Shown here piece by piece: positions 1 to 7,714 of a DNA stretch of 17,425 nucleotides. The DNA is from Bacteroidales bacterium UBA4866 (GTDB taxonomy: Bacteria > Bacteroidota > Bacteroidia > Bacteroidales > P3): NCBI GenBank assembly GCA_002399565.1, contig DHDW01000006.1, forward strand, positions 12,912-30,336. Reading direction: 5' to 3'. Each line of letters opens with the position of its first letter. The first letter of the stretch is position 1. A program made the position numbers and the translations under genes. The notes beneath the pieces are model-generated. The model worked only from the letters and a program-made list of their open reading frames with translations, did not search any database and had not been told where the DNA came from.

Positions 1-71
1 CTTTTAAGGTTGTGTCCAATTATCAAGGAAATGATAGAAGATAAGAAAAAGGAGCAATAATAAGAAGTTTC

Positions 72-134
72 AGCAAAATAGAACTTCGTTTCAGTAAATT
101 ATAACTTCGTTTCAGTAAAATAAATCCTTGTTTT
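72..134 (-). repeat. Three 21-bp tandem repeats in left element
   Basis: Three consecutive 21-bp units lie at 72-92, 93-113 and 114-134. Each holds, on the minus strand, an ACT(G/C)AAACGAAGTT-like or AAAACAAGGATTT-like core. The same three units occur in the right copy at 16690-16752, and related units form the array at 17147-17285. Confidence 0.7.
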
Positions 135-185
135 GTTCTCTTAAAACAAAGTTTTAATGTGCTTATGGTATAGAGTGGAGGGATA

Positions 186-245
186 CTATGGTATATACCA
201 TAGGACAATTGGGGTATATACCGTAGGAGTGCTTGGGTATATACC
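186..245. repeat. Three GGTATATACC palindromes at 23-bp period (left element)
   Basis: The 10-bp palindrome GGTATATACC occurs at 190-199, 213-222 and 236-245, an exact 23-bp period. The first is embedded in an 18-bp perfect palindrome, CTATGGTATATACCATAG (186-203). Regular spacing of about two helical turns suggests protein-binding iterons or an operator array downstream of the element promoter. That role is inference. Confidence 0.7.
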
Positions 246-298
246 ACAGATATTTCTATAAAAAAGGGGAGGCTTTAGCTGTGGCTTATTTACTTTTG

Positions 299-329
299 CA
301 AAGATACGAAAATTTTCTTGTTTTGTCAA
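299..329 (-). promoter_or_regulatory. Outward-facing promoter of left element
   Basis: On the minus strand a TTG (complement of 327-329) is followed after exactly 20 nt by TATCTTTG (complement of 299-306). This fits the Bacteroidota housekeeping promoter TTG-N19-21-TAnnTTTG. The right copy keeps the same elements and spacing with one base changed inside the degenerate nn positions (TACCTTTG). Transcription would run from the housekeeping segment towards the left window edge, through the palindromes and 21-bp repeats. Confidence 0.7.
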
Positions 330-515
330 CCTTATTTTTCATTAAATTCATATATACGAAGTTTTTCTTCTTTTTTAATCATTCTTATTATTTTAGTAGT
401 TAATGTTTGATTGATTTTCAGCTTTTATAAGTCCAAATCTTCCTTGTTGGAAATATCTTAACAATTAATTCATACTATTAGCCTGTTTTTTTAATTATTT
501 CTTAGTTTTATTTTG

Positions 516-523
516 TAACTTTG
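516..523 (+). promoter_or_regulatory. -7 promoter element upstream of glsA-like gene
   Basis: TAACTTTG matches the Bacteroidota -7 consensus TAnnTTTG and lies 25 bp before the ATG at 549. No clear TTG is seen at the -33 position. It would drive the glsA-like/glsB-like/engB/pfkA/purH run. The rest of the interval 335-548 is AT-rich, with no other feature seen. Confidence 0.5.
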
Positions 524-548
524 CCACTTATAATTTGATTGAGATTTA

Positions 549-1433
549 ATGGATAAAGATACTACAGTTTCAAATATTACTACATCTAAAGGAGAAATAA
601 CTCAACGATTTATTTCTTTAGAGAAGATATTAGTAAGTAAGAACAAATATCTCCTTAAGGTTATTCCTAAACCTCTTCTAAAATGGTTTAAGAGATTAAT
701 TTGCCTTGATAGGGTGAATGAAATCATATATAAATATCGTGAACAAAAGGGAGTTGATTTTGCAGATAGTGTTTTAAAAGAAATAGGCATTAAGATAAAT
801 GTTATCAATCCTCACAACATACCAAAAGAGGGTAGGGCATTAGTTGTTAGCAATCATCCTCTTGGAGGAATTGATGGAATGGCTTTGATTTCGGAAGTTG
901 GAAAATATCGAAGAGATATTTTGTTCCCAGTAAATGATATCCTATGTCAATTGCCAGGATTAAAGAATGTATTTATACCAATTAACAAATATGGCGGCAA
1001 TTCTTCAAACCATGATACCTTAAATTCTGCCTTTGCTTCTGATAATTGCATGATGTTTTTCCCAGCAGGAACTGAAAGCAAAAAGATAGATGGACGTATT
1101 CAAGACTTTAAATGGAAGAAGAGTTTCTTGCGTAAGGCTCAAGAATATAAAAGAGATATTGTTCCTGTGTATGTAGATAGTATAAATTCAAAGAGATTTT
1201 ATCGTTTCTCGGCTGTAAGACGTTTCTTTAAAATAGAGTTCGATTTAGAAATGATACTTCTCCCTTCAGAGATGTTTAGAAAACAAGGAGAAACCATAAA
1301 CATAACTTTTGGAAAGCCTATAAATCATGAAGTATTTGACAATAGATTTACTCCAATACAATGGGCAAGCAAGCTTAGAGAGCATGTTTATTGTTTGAAG
1401 GAAGACCCAAACAAAGAGTTTGAGTATTTATAA
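549..1433 (+). CDS. glsA: PlsC-like lysophospholipid/lipoamino-acid O-acyltransferase (GlsA-like)
   Basis: A membrane-associated acyltransferase of 294 residues in the PlsC superfamily. The catalytic His/Asp motif is NHPLGGID at residues 102-109 (H103 and D109, five residues between them, as in the hemolysin-type branch rather than the classical HX4D). The acyl-acceptor motif FPAGTES is at 171-177 and a GKPI block at 255-258. In Bacteroides the adjacent GlsB and GlsA make glycine lipids: GlsB N-acylates glycine with a 3-hydroxy fatty acid and GlsA adds the second acyl chain. The next gene here has the OlsB/GlsB signature, which supports GlsA over a general PlsC. The start is the ATG 25 bp after a -7 element. 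It is the first gene of a closely spaced run. The exact substrate is inferred from family and context. Confidence 0.8.
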   Translation: MDKDTTVSNITTSKGEITQRFISLEKILVSKNKYLLKVIPKPLLKWFKRLICLDRVNEIIYKYREQKGVDFADSVLKEIGIKINVINPHNIPKEGRALVVSNHPLGGIDGMALISEVGKYRRDILFPVNDILCQLPGLKNVFIPINKYGGNSSNHDTLNSAFASDNCMMFFPAGTESKKIDGRIQDFKWKKSFLRKAQEYKRDIVPVYVDSINSKRFYRFSAVRRFFKIEFDLEMILLPSEMFRKQGETINITFGKPINHEVFDNRFTPIQWASKLREHVYCLKEDPNKEFEYL

Positions 1434-1453
1434 ATAAAAAAATAAAGAAGATT

Positions 1454-2383
1454 ATGGATACATCTTACGTTATAGCACCTATTGAAAAGAGCTTGATTAA
1501 ACAAGAGCTTAATAAAGATATTTTTTTTCGTAAAACAAATAACGGTTCAAGAGAAATATACATTACAACAGCACATAAATCTCCAAATATTATGAGAGAG
1601 ATTGGGCGATTGAGAGAGTTAAGCTTTGGTGCTGAAGGTGGAGGGAGTGGAAAGGATTGCGACATTGATGAGTTCGACATTGCACCAGAGCCACATTGTT
1701 ATAAGCAACTTTTCGTTTGGGACCCAGTGGATGAAGAAATTATTGGAGGATATAGATATATATTGGGTAAGGATATTTTCATAGAATCAAATGGAGAGCT
1801 TTTAAGTGCAACGGCTGGTCTTTTCTATTTTACCGACTATTTTAGGCAACATTTCTTAAATCACACCCTTGAGCTTGGACGTTCATTTGTTAGCCCAGAA
1901 TATCAGCCGACTGTCAATCTTCGTAAAGGAATGTTTTCATTGGATAATCTTTGGGATGGATTGGGAGCACTTGCAAAAACACATCCAGAGTTTAAGTATT
2001 TCTTTGGCAAAATAACCATGTATCCTACAATGGATACAAAAGCAAGAGACTATATACTTTACTTCTTTAAGAAGCACTTCCCTGACAATGAAGGAATGGT
2101 TTATCCAATTGAAGCAGTTGAAATAGAAACAGACTACAATGAGTTAGTAAGGCTTTTTAGTGGATTGAGTTACAAAGAAGACTATCAAATATTAACTAAG
2201 GCTGTAAAGGAAAGGGGAGAACATATTCCTCCACTTTTCAATGCCTATATGAATCTTTCTTCAACAATGCGTTCATTTGGAACTTCAGTAAATAAACACT
2301 TTAGTGATGTTGAAGAAACAGGAATATTAGTAACAATTGCTGATATTTATCCTGAAAAACAAAAACGATATATGAACTTCTAA
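1454..2383 (+). CDS. glsB: OlsB/GlsB-type N-acyltransferase (lipoamino acid synthesis)
   Basis: A protein of 309 residues in the GNAT-fold hemolysin/OlsB family, which N-acylates an amino acid with a 3-hydroxyacyl-ACP. The key visible signature is LELGRSFVSPEY at residues 139-150, preceded by the segment around residues 52-72 (RLRELSFGAEGGGSGKD, then an acidic DIDEFD stretch) typical of the N-terminal half. In Bacteroides the homologue GlsB makes the mono-acylated glycine precursor that GlsA completes. The gene starts 20 bp after the GlsA-like gene, so the two are probably co-transcribed. The order here is O-acyltransferase first. Glycine as acceptor is inferred from the phylum. An ornithine acceptor, as for OlsB, cannot be excluded from the sequence. 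Confidence 0.78.
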   Translation: MDTSYVIAPIEKSLIKQELNKDIFFRKTNNGSREIYITTAHKSPNIMREIGRLRELSFGAEGGGSGKDCDIDEFDIAPEPHCYKQLFVWDPVDEEIIGGYRYILGKDIFIESNGELLSATAGLFYFTDYFRQHFLNHTLELGRSFVSPEYQPTVNLRKGMFSLDNLWDGLGALAKTHPEFKYFFGKITMYPTMDTKARDYILYFFKKHFPDNEGMVYPIEAVEIETDYNELVRLFSGLSYKEDYQILTKAVKERGEHIPPLFNAYMNLSSTMRSFGTSVNKHFSDVEETGILVTIADIYPEKQKRYMNF

Positions 2384-2406
2384 AGAGAAGAAAAAAAGAA
2401 AATATA

Positions 2407-3012
2407 ATGCAGATTAAGAGTGCGGAGTTTGTTATAAGTAATTCTAATTACACAATGTGTCCTGAACCAAATAAGGCAGAATTTGCTTTCATTGGCAGGA
2501 GTAACGTTGGTAAAAGTTCGCTTATTAATATGCTTGTAAGTAAAAAGGATTTAGCAAAGACAAGTTCTAAGCCAGGAAAAACACAACTGATTAATCATTT
2601 TGAAATAAATAATGAATGGTTTTTGGTCGATTTGCCTGGTTATGGCTATGCAGTAACTTCAAAATCAAATAGAGCATCTTGGGGAAAGATGATTACAAAC
2701 TATTTGACAAAAAGAAAAAATTTAATTTCGGTTTTTGTCTTGATTGATTCAAGAATACCACCTCAGAAAATAGATTTGGATTTTATTAATTTCTTGGGAG
2801 AAAATGCAATTCCATTCTCTATGGTTTTTACAAAAACAGATAAACAAGGAGTTAATGTAACAAATAAGAATGTTGAGCAGTTTACAAAATCCTTACAAAA
2901 AGATTGGGTTGAACTCCCAAAATACTTCCTTTCCTCATCAATAAGTAAAATAGGCAGAGATGAAATACTTAACGAGATAGAACATTTAATACCATATTTC
3001 GAACAAATTTAA
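2407..3012 (+). CDS. engB: Ribosome biogenesis GTPase EngB/YsxC
   Basis: A small TRAFAC GTPase (201 residues, the usual family size) needed for late assembly of the 50S ribosomal subunit. The G1/P-loop GRSNVGKS is at 30-37, the switch I region with SSKPGKTQ at 53-60 (G2 Thr), G3 DLPGYGYA at 75-82, G4 TKTD at 142-145 and a G5-like SSS at 176-178. The N-terminal start (MQIKSAEFVISN) gives the normal family beginning. It lies 23 bp after the glsB-like gene and 14 bp before pfkA, within the same probable operon. Confidence 0.95.
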   Translation: MQIKSAEFVISNSNYTMCPEPNKAEFAFIGRSNVGKSSLINMLVSKKDLAKTSSKPGKTQLINHFEINNEWFLVDLPGYGYAVTSKSNRASWGKMITNYLTKRKNLISVFVLIDSRIPPQKIDLDFINFLGENAIPFSMVFTKTDKQGVNVTNKNVEQFTKSLQKDWVELPKYFLSSSISKIGRDEILNEIEHLIPYFEQI

Positions 3013-3026
3013 TTTAAGATAGTAAG

Positions 3027-4121
3027 ATGAAAAGAGTAATGGTTGTAACTGGAGGTGGTGATTGTCCTGGCTTAAATGCAGTAATTAGAGCAATAGTTAA
3101 GAGGGCATCACAAGAAAAGGATTGGGAAGTTATAGGTTCAATAGACTCTTTTAATGGTGTTTTGAAAGAACCAACAGAGATTGTTGTGTTGGATAATGAT
3201 AATGTTTCGGGCATCTTAGTGAAAGGAGGCACAATATTGGGAACTACAAATAAAGGAGGCCCTTTTGCTTGGCCAATAAAAAATAGTGATGGTTCTTATG
3301 ATGCTGTTGATTGCTCTGATGAAATGATAAGGAAATTGAAAATAATGGGAGTTGATGCTGTAATTAATATTGGAGGAGATGGCTCTCAAAGAATTTCTAA
3401 AGCTCTTTATGAAAAAGGACTTAACATTATAGGAGTTCCAAAAACTATTGATAACGACCTTTCGGCAACAGATTTTACTTTTGGTTTTCAAACAGCTGTT
3501 CAAACTGTAACGGAAGCAATTGATAAACTTGTAACAACTGCTTCAAGTCATAATAGAGTATTTATAATGGAGGTAATGGGAAGAGATGCAGGTTGGATTG
3601 CTCTTTATGGGGCAGTTGCTGCTGGAGCTGATGTTTGCATTATTCCAGAAATGCCCTATAGGATTGAAAAAATTAAAGAAAAGATTGATTCAAGATATAA
3701 GAAAGGAAGAGGCTTTTGCATAATTGTTGTTGCAGAAGGAGCTTATTCTATTGATAGAAAAAAACAAAAAGAGTCTTCCTCTGAAATTGGTAGCAATAAT
3801 GCTAAACTTGGAGGAATTGGTAATGTTTTGATGCAAGAACTTATTGAAGCTGGAGTAGAGCACGACATTAGGCTTACTGTTTTGGGGCATATTCAAAGAG
3901 GTGGTTCGCCTATTGCTTATGATAGAATTTTGGCTTCAGAGTTTGGAGTTAAGGCTTTTGAACTTGTTATGGAAGAAAGGTTTGGAGAAATGGTTGCTTA
4001 TCGACATCCGGAAATCATTAGTGTGAGTTTTGATAAAGCCATTAGCAAGCCTCATCTTGTTGAACCTAAATCACGTTTAGTCCAAACTGCAAAAGGTTTG
4101 GGTATTGAATTTGGAAATTAA
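3027..4121 (+). CDS. pfkA: 6-phosphofructokinase
   Basis: A cytosolic glycolytic phosphofructokinase of 364 residues, longer than the roughly 320 of the E. coli type. Visible motifs are the N-terminal GGGDCPGLNAVIR at 9-21, GGDGS at 116-120, the catalytic block PKTIDND at 138-144 (proton-abstracting Asp142) and MGRDAGW at 184-190. The donor-deciding positions are mixed. Gly119 (E. coli Gly104) is the ATP-type residue, whereas Lys139 (E. coli Gly124) is the PPi-type residue. The Gly/Lys combination is known in ATP-dependent enzymes such as those of trypanosomes, so ATP use is likely but PPi cannot be ruled out. It lies 14 bp after engB and 17 bp before purH. Confidence 0.93.
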   Translation: MKRVMVVTGGGDCPGLNAVIRAIVKRASQEKDWEVIGSIDSFNGVLKEPTEIVVLDNDNVSGILVKGGTILGTTNKGGPFAWPIKNSDGSYDAVDCSDEMIRKLKIMGVDAVINIGGDGSQRISKALYEKGLNIIGVPKTIDNDLSATDFTFGFQTAVQTVTEAIDKLVTTASSHNRVFIMEVMGRDAGWIALYGAVAAGADVCIIPEMPYRIEKIKEKIDSRYKKGRGFCIIVVAEGAYSIDRKKQKESSSEIGSNNAKLGGIGNVLMQELIEAGVEHDIRLTVLGHIQRGGSPIAYDRILASEFGVKAFELVMEERFGEMVAYRHPEIISVSFDKAISKPHLVEPKSRLVQTAKGLGIEFGN

Positions 4122-4138
4122 TTTAATGAAAAATAAAA

Positions 4139-5656
4139 ATGAAGAAGATTAAGAGTGCATTAATATCTGTTTTCTATAAAGATGGATTGGATGATATTGT
4201 TAAAAAGTTAGACCAGCTTGGAGTTACGATTTATTCAACTGGAGGAACTTTTAATTTTATTGAAAGCTTGGGTGTTAAGCCACAAACTGTTGAATCACTT
4301 ACTGGATATCCTTCAATTTTGGGAGGAAGAGTGAAAACTCTACATCCTAAAGTAATGGGAGGAATTCTTTGCAGAAGAGATAATAATGAAGACAGAAAAC
4401 AGATTGAAGAATATGAAATTCCTGAAATTGATTTAGTAATAGTTGATTTATATCCTTTTGAAAAGACTGTTGAATCAAATGCACCTGAGGAAGACATAAT
4501 TGAGAAAATAGATATTGGAGGAATTAGTCTTATTCGTTCTGCTGCAAAAAACTTTAATGATGTTTTAATTGTTCCTTCTGTTGATAACTATTCTGAACTA
4601 ATGGATATTCTTAATAGTGATAATGGAAATACTAATTTACAAACAAGAAGAAGATTTGCAACCTATGCTTTTCAAGTTTCTTCCAATTATGACACTGCAA
4701 TATTCAATTATTTTAATAAAGAAACAGATATCCCTGCTTTTAGACAAAGTTACAATAATCCAAAAATTCTTCGCTATGGAGAAAATCCTCATCAAAAAGG
4801 AATGTTTTATGGTGATTTGAATTCTTATTTTGAACAATTGCATGGGAAAGAAATTTCATATAATAATATTGGAGATATTGATGCCGCTTGTGATTTGATT
4901 GATGATTTTGAAGATACTACTTTTGCCATAATCAAACATAATAATGCTTGTGGCCTATCAAGTAGAGATACATTAAAACAAGCATATATTGATGCTTTAT
5001 CTGCTGACCCAGTTTCTGCTTTTGGAGGAGTTTTGATTTCTAACAGACCTATTGATTTGGAAACTGCTCAAGAGATGAATAAATTGTTTATGGAAATTTG
5101 TATTGCTCCTGACTTTTCTCAAGAGGCTTTAGAATTGTTGAAATCAAAAAAGAATAGAATTCTTCTTAAGCGTAAGAACTCTTCTTCTCCAAAATATCAG
5201 TTCCGTTCTGCTCTAAATGGTGTTTTGGTTCAAGAAAAAGATAAAGTTGTTGAAAAATCTGAAGTTATGAATAGCATAACCAATACTTCTCTTACTATAG
5301 AGCAACAAAAGGATCTTTCTTTTGCAAATAAATTGGTTAAACATACAAAGTCTAATGCAATAGTTTTGGCAAAGAATTGTCAACTATTAGCTTCTGGAAC
5401 AGGACAAACTTCAAGAGTAGATGCTTTAAATCAAGCTATAGCAAAAGCCAAAAATTTTGGATTTGATTTAAATGGAGGAGTTATGGCTTCTGATGCATTT
5501 TTCCCTTTCCCGGATTGTGTTGAAATTGCTTATAAAGAAGGTATAGTTGCTGTTGTACATCCAGGAGGAAGTATTAATGATGACAAATCAATAGATTTTT
5601 GCAAGGAAAATAATATGGCAATGGTTCTTACTGGCTATCGTCATTTCAAACATTAA
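4139..5656 (+). CDS. purH: Bifunctional AICAR formyltransferase/IMP cyclohydrolase
   Basis: Catalyses the last two steps of purine synthesis: 10-formyl-THF-dependent formylation of AICAR, then ring closure to IMP. The protein is 505 residues, full length for the family. The N-terminal MGS-like cyclohydrolase domain (about 1-195) shows STGGT at 33-37 and VKTLHPK at 65-71. The C-terminal formyltransferase domain shows RYGENPHQ at 212-219, the catalytic KHNNACG block starting at Lys266-His267, SAFGG, and the terminal GYRHFKH. It is the last gene of the forward run. A 121-bp gap without an obvious terminator separates it from mreB. Confidence 0.96.
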   Translation: MKKIKSALISVFYKDGLDDIVKKLDQLGVTIYSTGGTFNFIESLGVKPQTVESLTGYPSILGGRVKTLHPKVMGGILCRRDNNEDRKQIEEYEIPEIDLVIVDLYPFEKTVESNAPEEDIIEKIDIGGISLIRSAAKNFNDVLIVPSVDNYSELMDILNSDNGNTNLQTRRRFATYAFQVSSNYDTAIFNYFNKETDIPAFRQSYNNPKILRYGENPHQKGMFYGDLNSYFEQLHGKEISYNNIGDIDAACDLIDDFEDTTFAIIKHNNACGLSSRDTLKQAYIDALSADPVSAFGGVLISNRPIDLETAQEMNKLFMEICIAPDFSQEALELLKSKKNRILLKRKNSSSPKYQFRSALNGVLVQEKDKVVEKSEVMNSITNTSLTIEQQKDLSFANKLVKHTKSNAIVLAKNCQLLASGTGQTSRVDALNQAIAKAKNFGFDLNGGVMASDAFFPFPDCVEIAYKEGIVAVVHPGGSINDDKSIDFCKENNMAMVLTGYRHFKH

Positions 5657-5777
5657 TCATAAAAAAGTGGACAAAATATAATAAAGCATAATAACAAGTA
5701 ATAATGTAACCGTTTACTATGGTTTTCGTAATAAACGCAAATATTAATTAAAAGAAAAATATAGGACAAAGAAAAAT

Positions 5778-6800
5778 ATGGGTTTATTTTCATTTTTAAC
5801 AAGAGAAGTTGCGATAGACTTAGGAACAGCCAATTCAATTATAATATTTAATGATAAAGTTGTTGTTGACGAGCCTTCAATAGTTGCTAAGGACAGACGT
5901 ACAAATAAGATAATTGCTATCGGAAAGAAGGCTATGCAGATGCATGGAAGAACACATCAAAACATTGAAACAATTAGACCTTTGAGAGATGGTGTTATTG
6001 CAGACTTCGAAACTGCTAACCAATTGATAAGAGAATTAATCAAGATGATTAATGTTAGAAAATCTCTTATACCACCTTCATTAAAGATGGTTATTTGTAT
6101 TCCTTCAGGTATAACAAATGTTGAAGAAAGAGCAGTTAGAGACTCTGCAGAACAAGCAGGAGCAAAGGAAGTTAAGTTAATCCACGAACCAATGGCTGCT
6201 GCAATTGGAATTGGAATTGATGTTTTGGAACCTGTTGGGAATATGATTGTTGATATAGGTGGAGGAACTTCTGAAATTGCTGTAATTGCTCTTGGAGGAA
6301 TTGTATGTAATAAGTCAATACGCATTGCAGGAGACGAGTTTAATCAAGATATAATTGAATATATGCGTAAACAGCATAATATTAATATTGGAGAAAGAAT
6401 GGCAGAGCAAATAAAGATAAGTGTTGGTGCAGCCATCCCTGATTTAGATGTTCCACCAGAAGATTTTGCTGTTCAAGGAAGAGATGTTTTGACAGGAATT
6501 CCTAAAGAAATATTGGTTAATTATAAAGAAATTGCTCACGCATTAGATAAATCAATTGCAAAAATAGAAAGTGCTGTATTGGAAGCATTGGCTCTAACTC
6601 CACCAGAATTGGCATCCGACATATTCCACACAGGTATTTATTTAGCTGGAGGAGGCTCTTTATTAAGAGGATTGGATAGGAGAATATCCGCAAAAACAAA
6701 ACTTGCAGTTCATGTTGCTGAAGACCCATTGAGAGCAGTTGCAAGAGGAACAGGTATTGCTTTAAAGAACTACGATAAATTTACTTTCTTAATAAAATAA
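5778..6800 (+). CDS. mreB: Rod shape-determining actin homologue MreB
   Basis: A bacterial actin that forms membrane-associated filaments guiding lateral peptidoglycan synthesis. It is 340 residues, normal for MreB. The N-terminal MGLFSFLTRE is an amphipathic membrane-binding start. Actin-fold nucleotide motifs follow: phosphate-1 DLGTANS at 14-20, DGVIADFE at 71-78, connect-1 IHEPMAAAIG at 135-144, phosphate-2 VDIGGGTSE at 158-166 and adenosine AGGGSLLRG at 290-298. Many Bacteroidetes place it after purH, as here, but then continue with mreC, mreD, pbp2 and rodA. Here the coding stops at a hairpin and a convergent gene, so mreB is monocistronic or only joined to purH. Confidence 0.95.
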   Translation: MGLFSFLTREVAIDLGTANSIIIFNDKVVVDEPSIVAKDRRTNKIIAIGKKAMQMHGRTHQNIETIRPLRDGVIADFETANQLIRELIKMINVRKSLIPPSLKMVICIPSGITNVEERAVRDSAEQAGAKEVKLIHEPMAAAIGIGIDVLEPVGNMIVDIGGGTSEIAVIALGGIVCNKSIRIAGDEFNQDIIEYMRKQHNINIGERMAEQIKISVGAAIPDLDVPPEDFAVQGRDVLTGIPKEILVNYKEIAHALDKSIAKIESAVLEALALTPPELASDIFHTGIYLAGGGSLLRGLDRRISAKTKLAVHVAEDPLRAVARGTGIALKNYDKFTFLIK

Positions 6801-6829
6801 GAAGCAAAATAATCAAAATATGGAAAGAA

Positions 6830-6859
6830 GCTGTCTTGAATATAATATTTCAATACAGC
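6830..6859. terminator. Hairpin between convergent mreB and lpxA
   Basis: GCTGTCTTGAA (6830-6840) pairs with TTCAATACAGC (6849-6859), 10 of 11 positions, across an 8-nt loop. It is followed on the plus strand by CTCTTTTC. It sits 29 bp after the mreB stop and 52 bp beyond the lpxA stop, so it probably serves as a mreB terminator and perhaps a bidirectional one. Confidence 0.6.
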
Positions 6860-6873
6860 CTCTTTTCATTCTA

Positions 6874-6892
6874 AGATTAGAATTTCTAATCT
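6874..6892. repeat. Near-perfect palindrome AGATTAGAA-T-TTCTAATCT near lpxA end
   Basis: Nine bases on each side are exactly complementary around a single central base. It lies 19 bp beyond the lpxA stop. It may be a second terminator-like structure or a protein site. With almost no loop it is a poor hairpin as DNA is read, so its function is unclear. Confidence 0.4.
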
Positions 6893-6911
6893 CTATTCTA
6901 AATATAATAGT

Positions 6912-7706
6912 TTAAATATCTTCTGAAGAGCTATTAACATAGCCTTTCATTAAACCTCTTTCGGCTTTTGAAATAAAGTTTATTATTTCTTGTAGCTCTG
7001 GAGTTGAAGGAAGTTTCTTTAACTCTTCAAATGCATTAGAGTAGGTTAAACCAGATTGAAAGACTATTTTATAATATTCTTTAATTGAATTGATGGTTTC
7101 CTGACTAAATCCTCTTCGAGATAATCCAACAGAGTTTATCCCGCAGTAGGATAGGGGAAATTTAGCCCCCTTAACAAAAGGAGGAACATCTTTATCAACT
7201 AAAGAACCTCCCATAAGAATTACATGAGAACCTATCTTAGTAAATTGATGGATTGCACTTAAGCCTCCAATTATTGCAAAATCGCCAACTTCAATATGTC
7301 CTGCTAATGTTGCTCCGTTTGCTAAAATACAATTGTCTCCAACAATACAATCGTGAGCAACGTGAGCGTATGCCATCACTAAATTATTGTTTCCAATTTT
7401 AGTATATCCAAGTGCAGATGTACCTCTATTAATAGTTACACTTTCTCTAATAATATTATTGTCTCCAATAATTGTAGTTGTCTTTTCTCCAGCATATTTT
7501 AAATCTTGAGGAACAGCACTTATCGAGGCGTTGGGAAATATCTTATTGTTTTTTCCAATTCTTGCCCCAGAGAAAATTGTAACATTTGGTCCTATCCAAC
7601 AATTATCACCAATTTCTACATCATCGTAAATAGCAGTAAAAGGTTCAATAACTACATCCTTGCCAATTATTGCATTTGGATGGATATAAGAGAGTGGTTG
7701 ATTCAT
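6912..7706 (-). CDS. lpxA: Acyl-ACP--UDP-N-acetylglucosamine O-acyltransferase
   Basis: Performs the first step of lipid A synthesis: transfer of a 3-hydroxyacyl chain to UDP-GlcNAc in the cytosol. It is 264 residues, normal for LpxA. The first two-thirds is a left-handed beta-helix of hexapeptide repeats (for example IGDNCW, IGKNNK, IGDNNI, VGDNCI). The catalytic His is in AHVAHDC (His118, equivalent to E. coli His125), followed by the LpxA-typical FAIIGGLSAIHQF at 143-155. The helical C-terminal domain begins near residue 195. The ATG is 8 bp after the lpxC-fabZ stop, so the two are co-transcribed. Confidence 0.95.
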   Translation of the reverse strand: MNQPLSYIHPNAIIGKDVVIEPFTAIYDDVEIGDNCWIGPNVTIFSGARIGKNNKIFPNASISAVPQDLKYAGEKTTTIIGDNNIIRESVTINRGTSALGYTKIGNNNLVMAYAHVAHDCIVGDNCILANGATLAGHIEVGDFAIIGGLSAIHQFTKIGSHVILMGGSLVDKDVPPFVKGAKFPLSYCGINSVGLSRRGFSQETINSIKEYYKIVFQSGLTYSNAFEELKKLPSTPELQEIINFISKAERGLMKGYVNSSSEDI

Positions 7707-7714
7707 AGTAAAAA

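Larger units (their letters stand above)
1..334 (-). repeat. MITE-like repeat, left copy (inverted partner of 16447-16823)
   Basis: The reverse complement of this stretch matches 16447-16823. The copy starts at or before the window edge, so its outer end may be cut. Short terminal inverted repeats are visible: TTAAGGTTG at 4-12 and CAACCTTA at 327-334. Between them, read on the minus strand, lie an outward promoter, three 23-bp spaced palindromes, a small hairpin (CTTTGTTTT pairing with AAAACAAGG across 8 nt) and three 21-bp repeats. The copy lacks about 42 bp that the right copy has next to the promoter-proximal stem. Over the central 225 bp the two copies differ at 13 sites (about 94% identity). 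No transposase is inside it, so it is a non-autonomous element or a dispersed regulatory repeat. That it is a MITE is inference. Confidence 0.75.

Noticed and set aside
23..247. 74-codon frame on the minus strand, with a matching frame at 16577-16801
   Set aside because: It starts at GTG and lies across the palindromes and 21-bp repeats. Its heptad-like LLKRSYN/LLKRSSI pattern is the translation of the 21-bp repeat. Between copies 8 of 13 differences change the amino acid, so there is no sign of protein-level selection.
3216..3503. 95-codon frame antisense to pfkA
   Set aside because: It lies wholly within the conserved pfkA coding region and shows only the composition expected from its codons.
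5657..5777. Riboswitch or attenuator between purH and mreB
   Set aside because: Only a weak 6-bp inverted repeat (CGTTTA/TAAACG) is visible. Nothing fits a known riboswitch class, and no T-tract follows.
5957..6325. 122-codon frame antisense to mreB
   Set aside because: mreB is a certain gene with all actin motifs. The antisense frame has no recognisable domain, promoter or start context.
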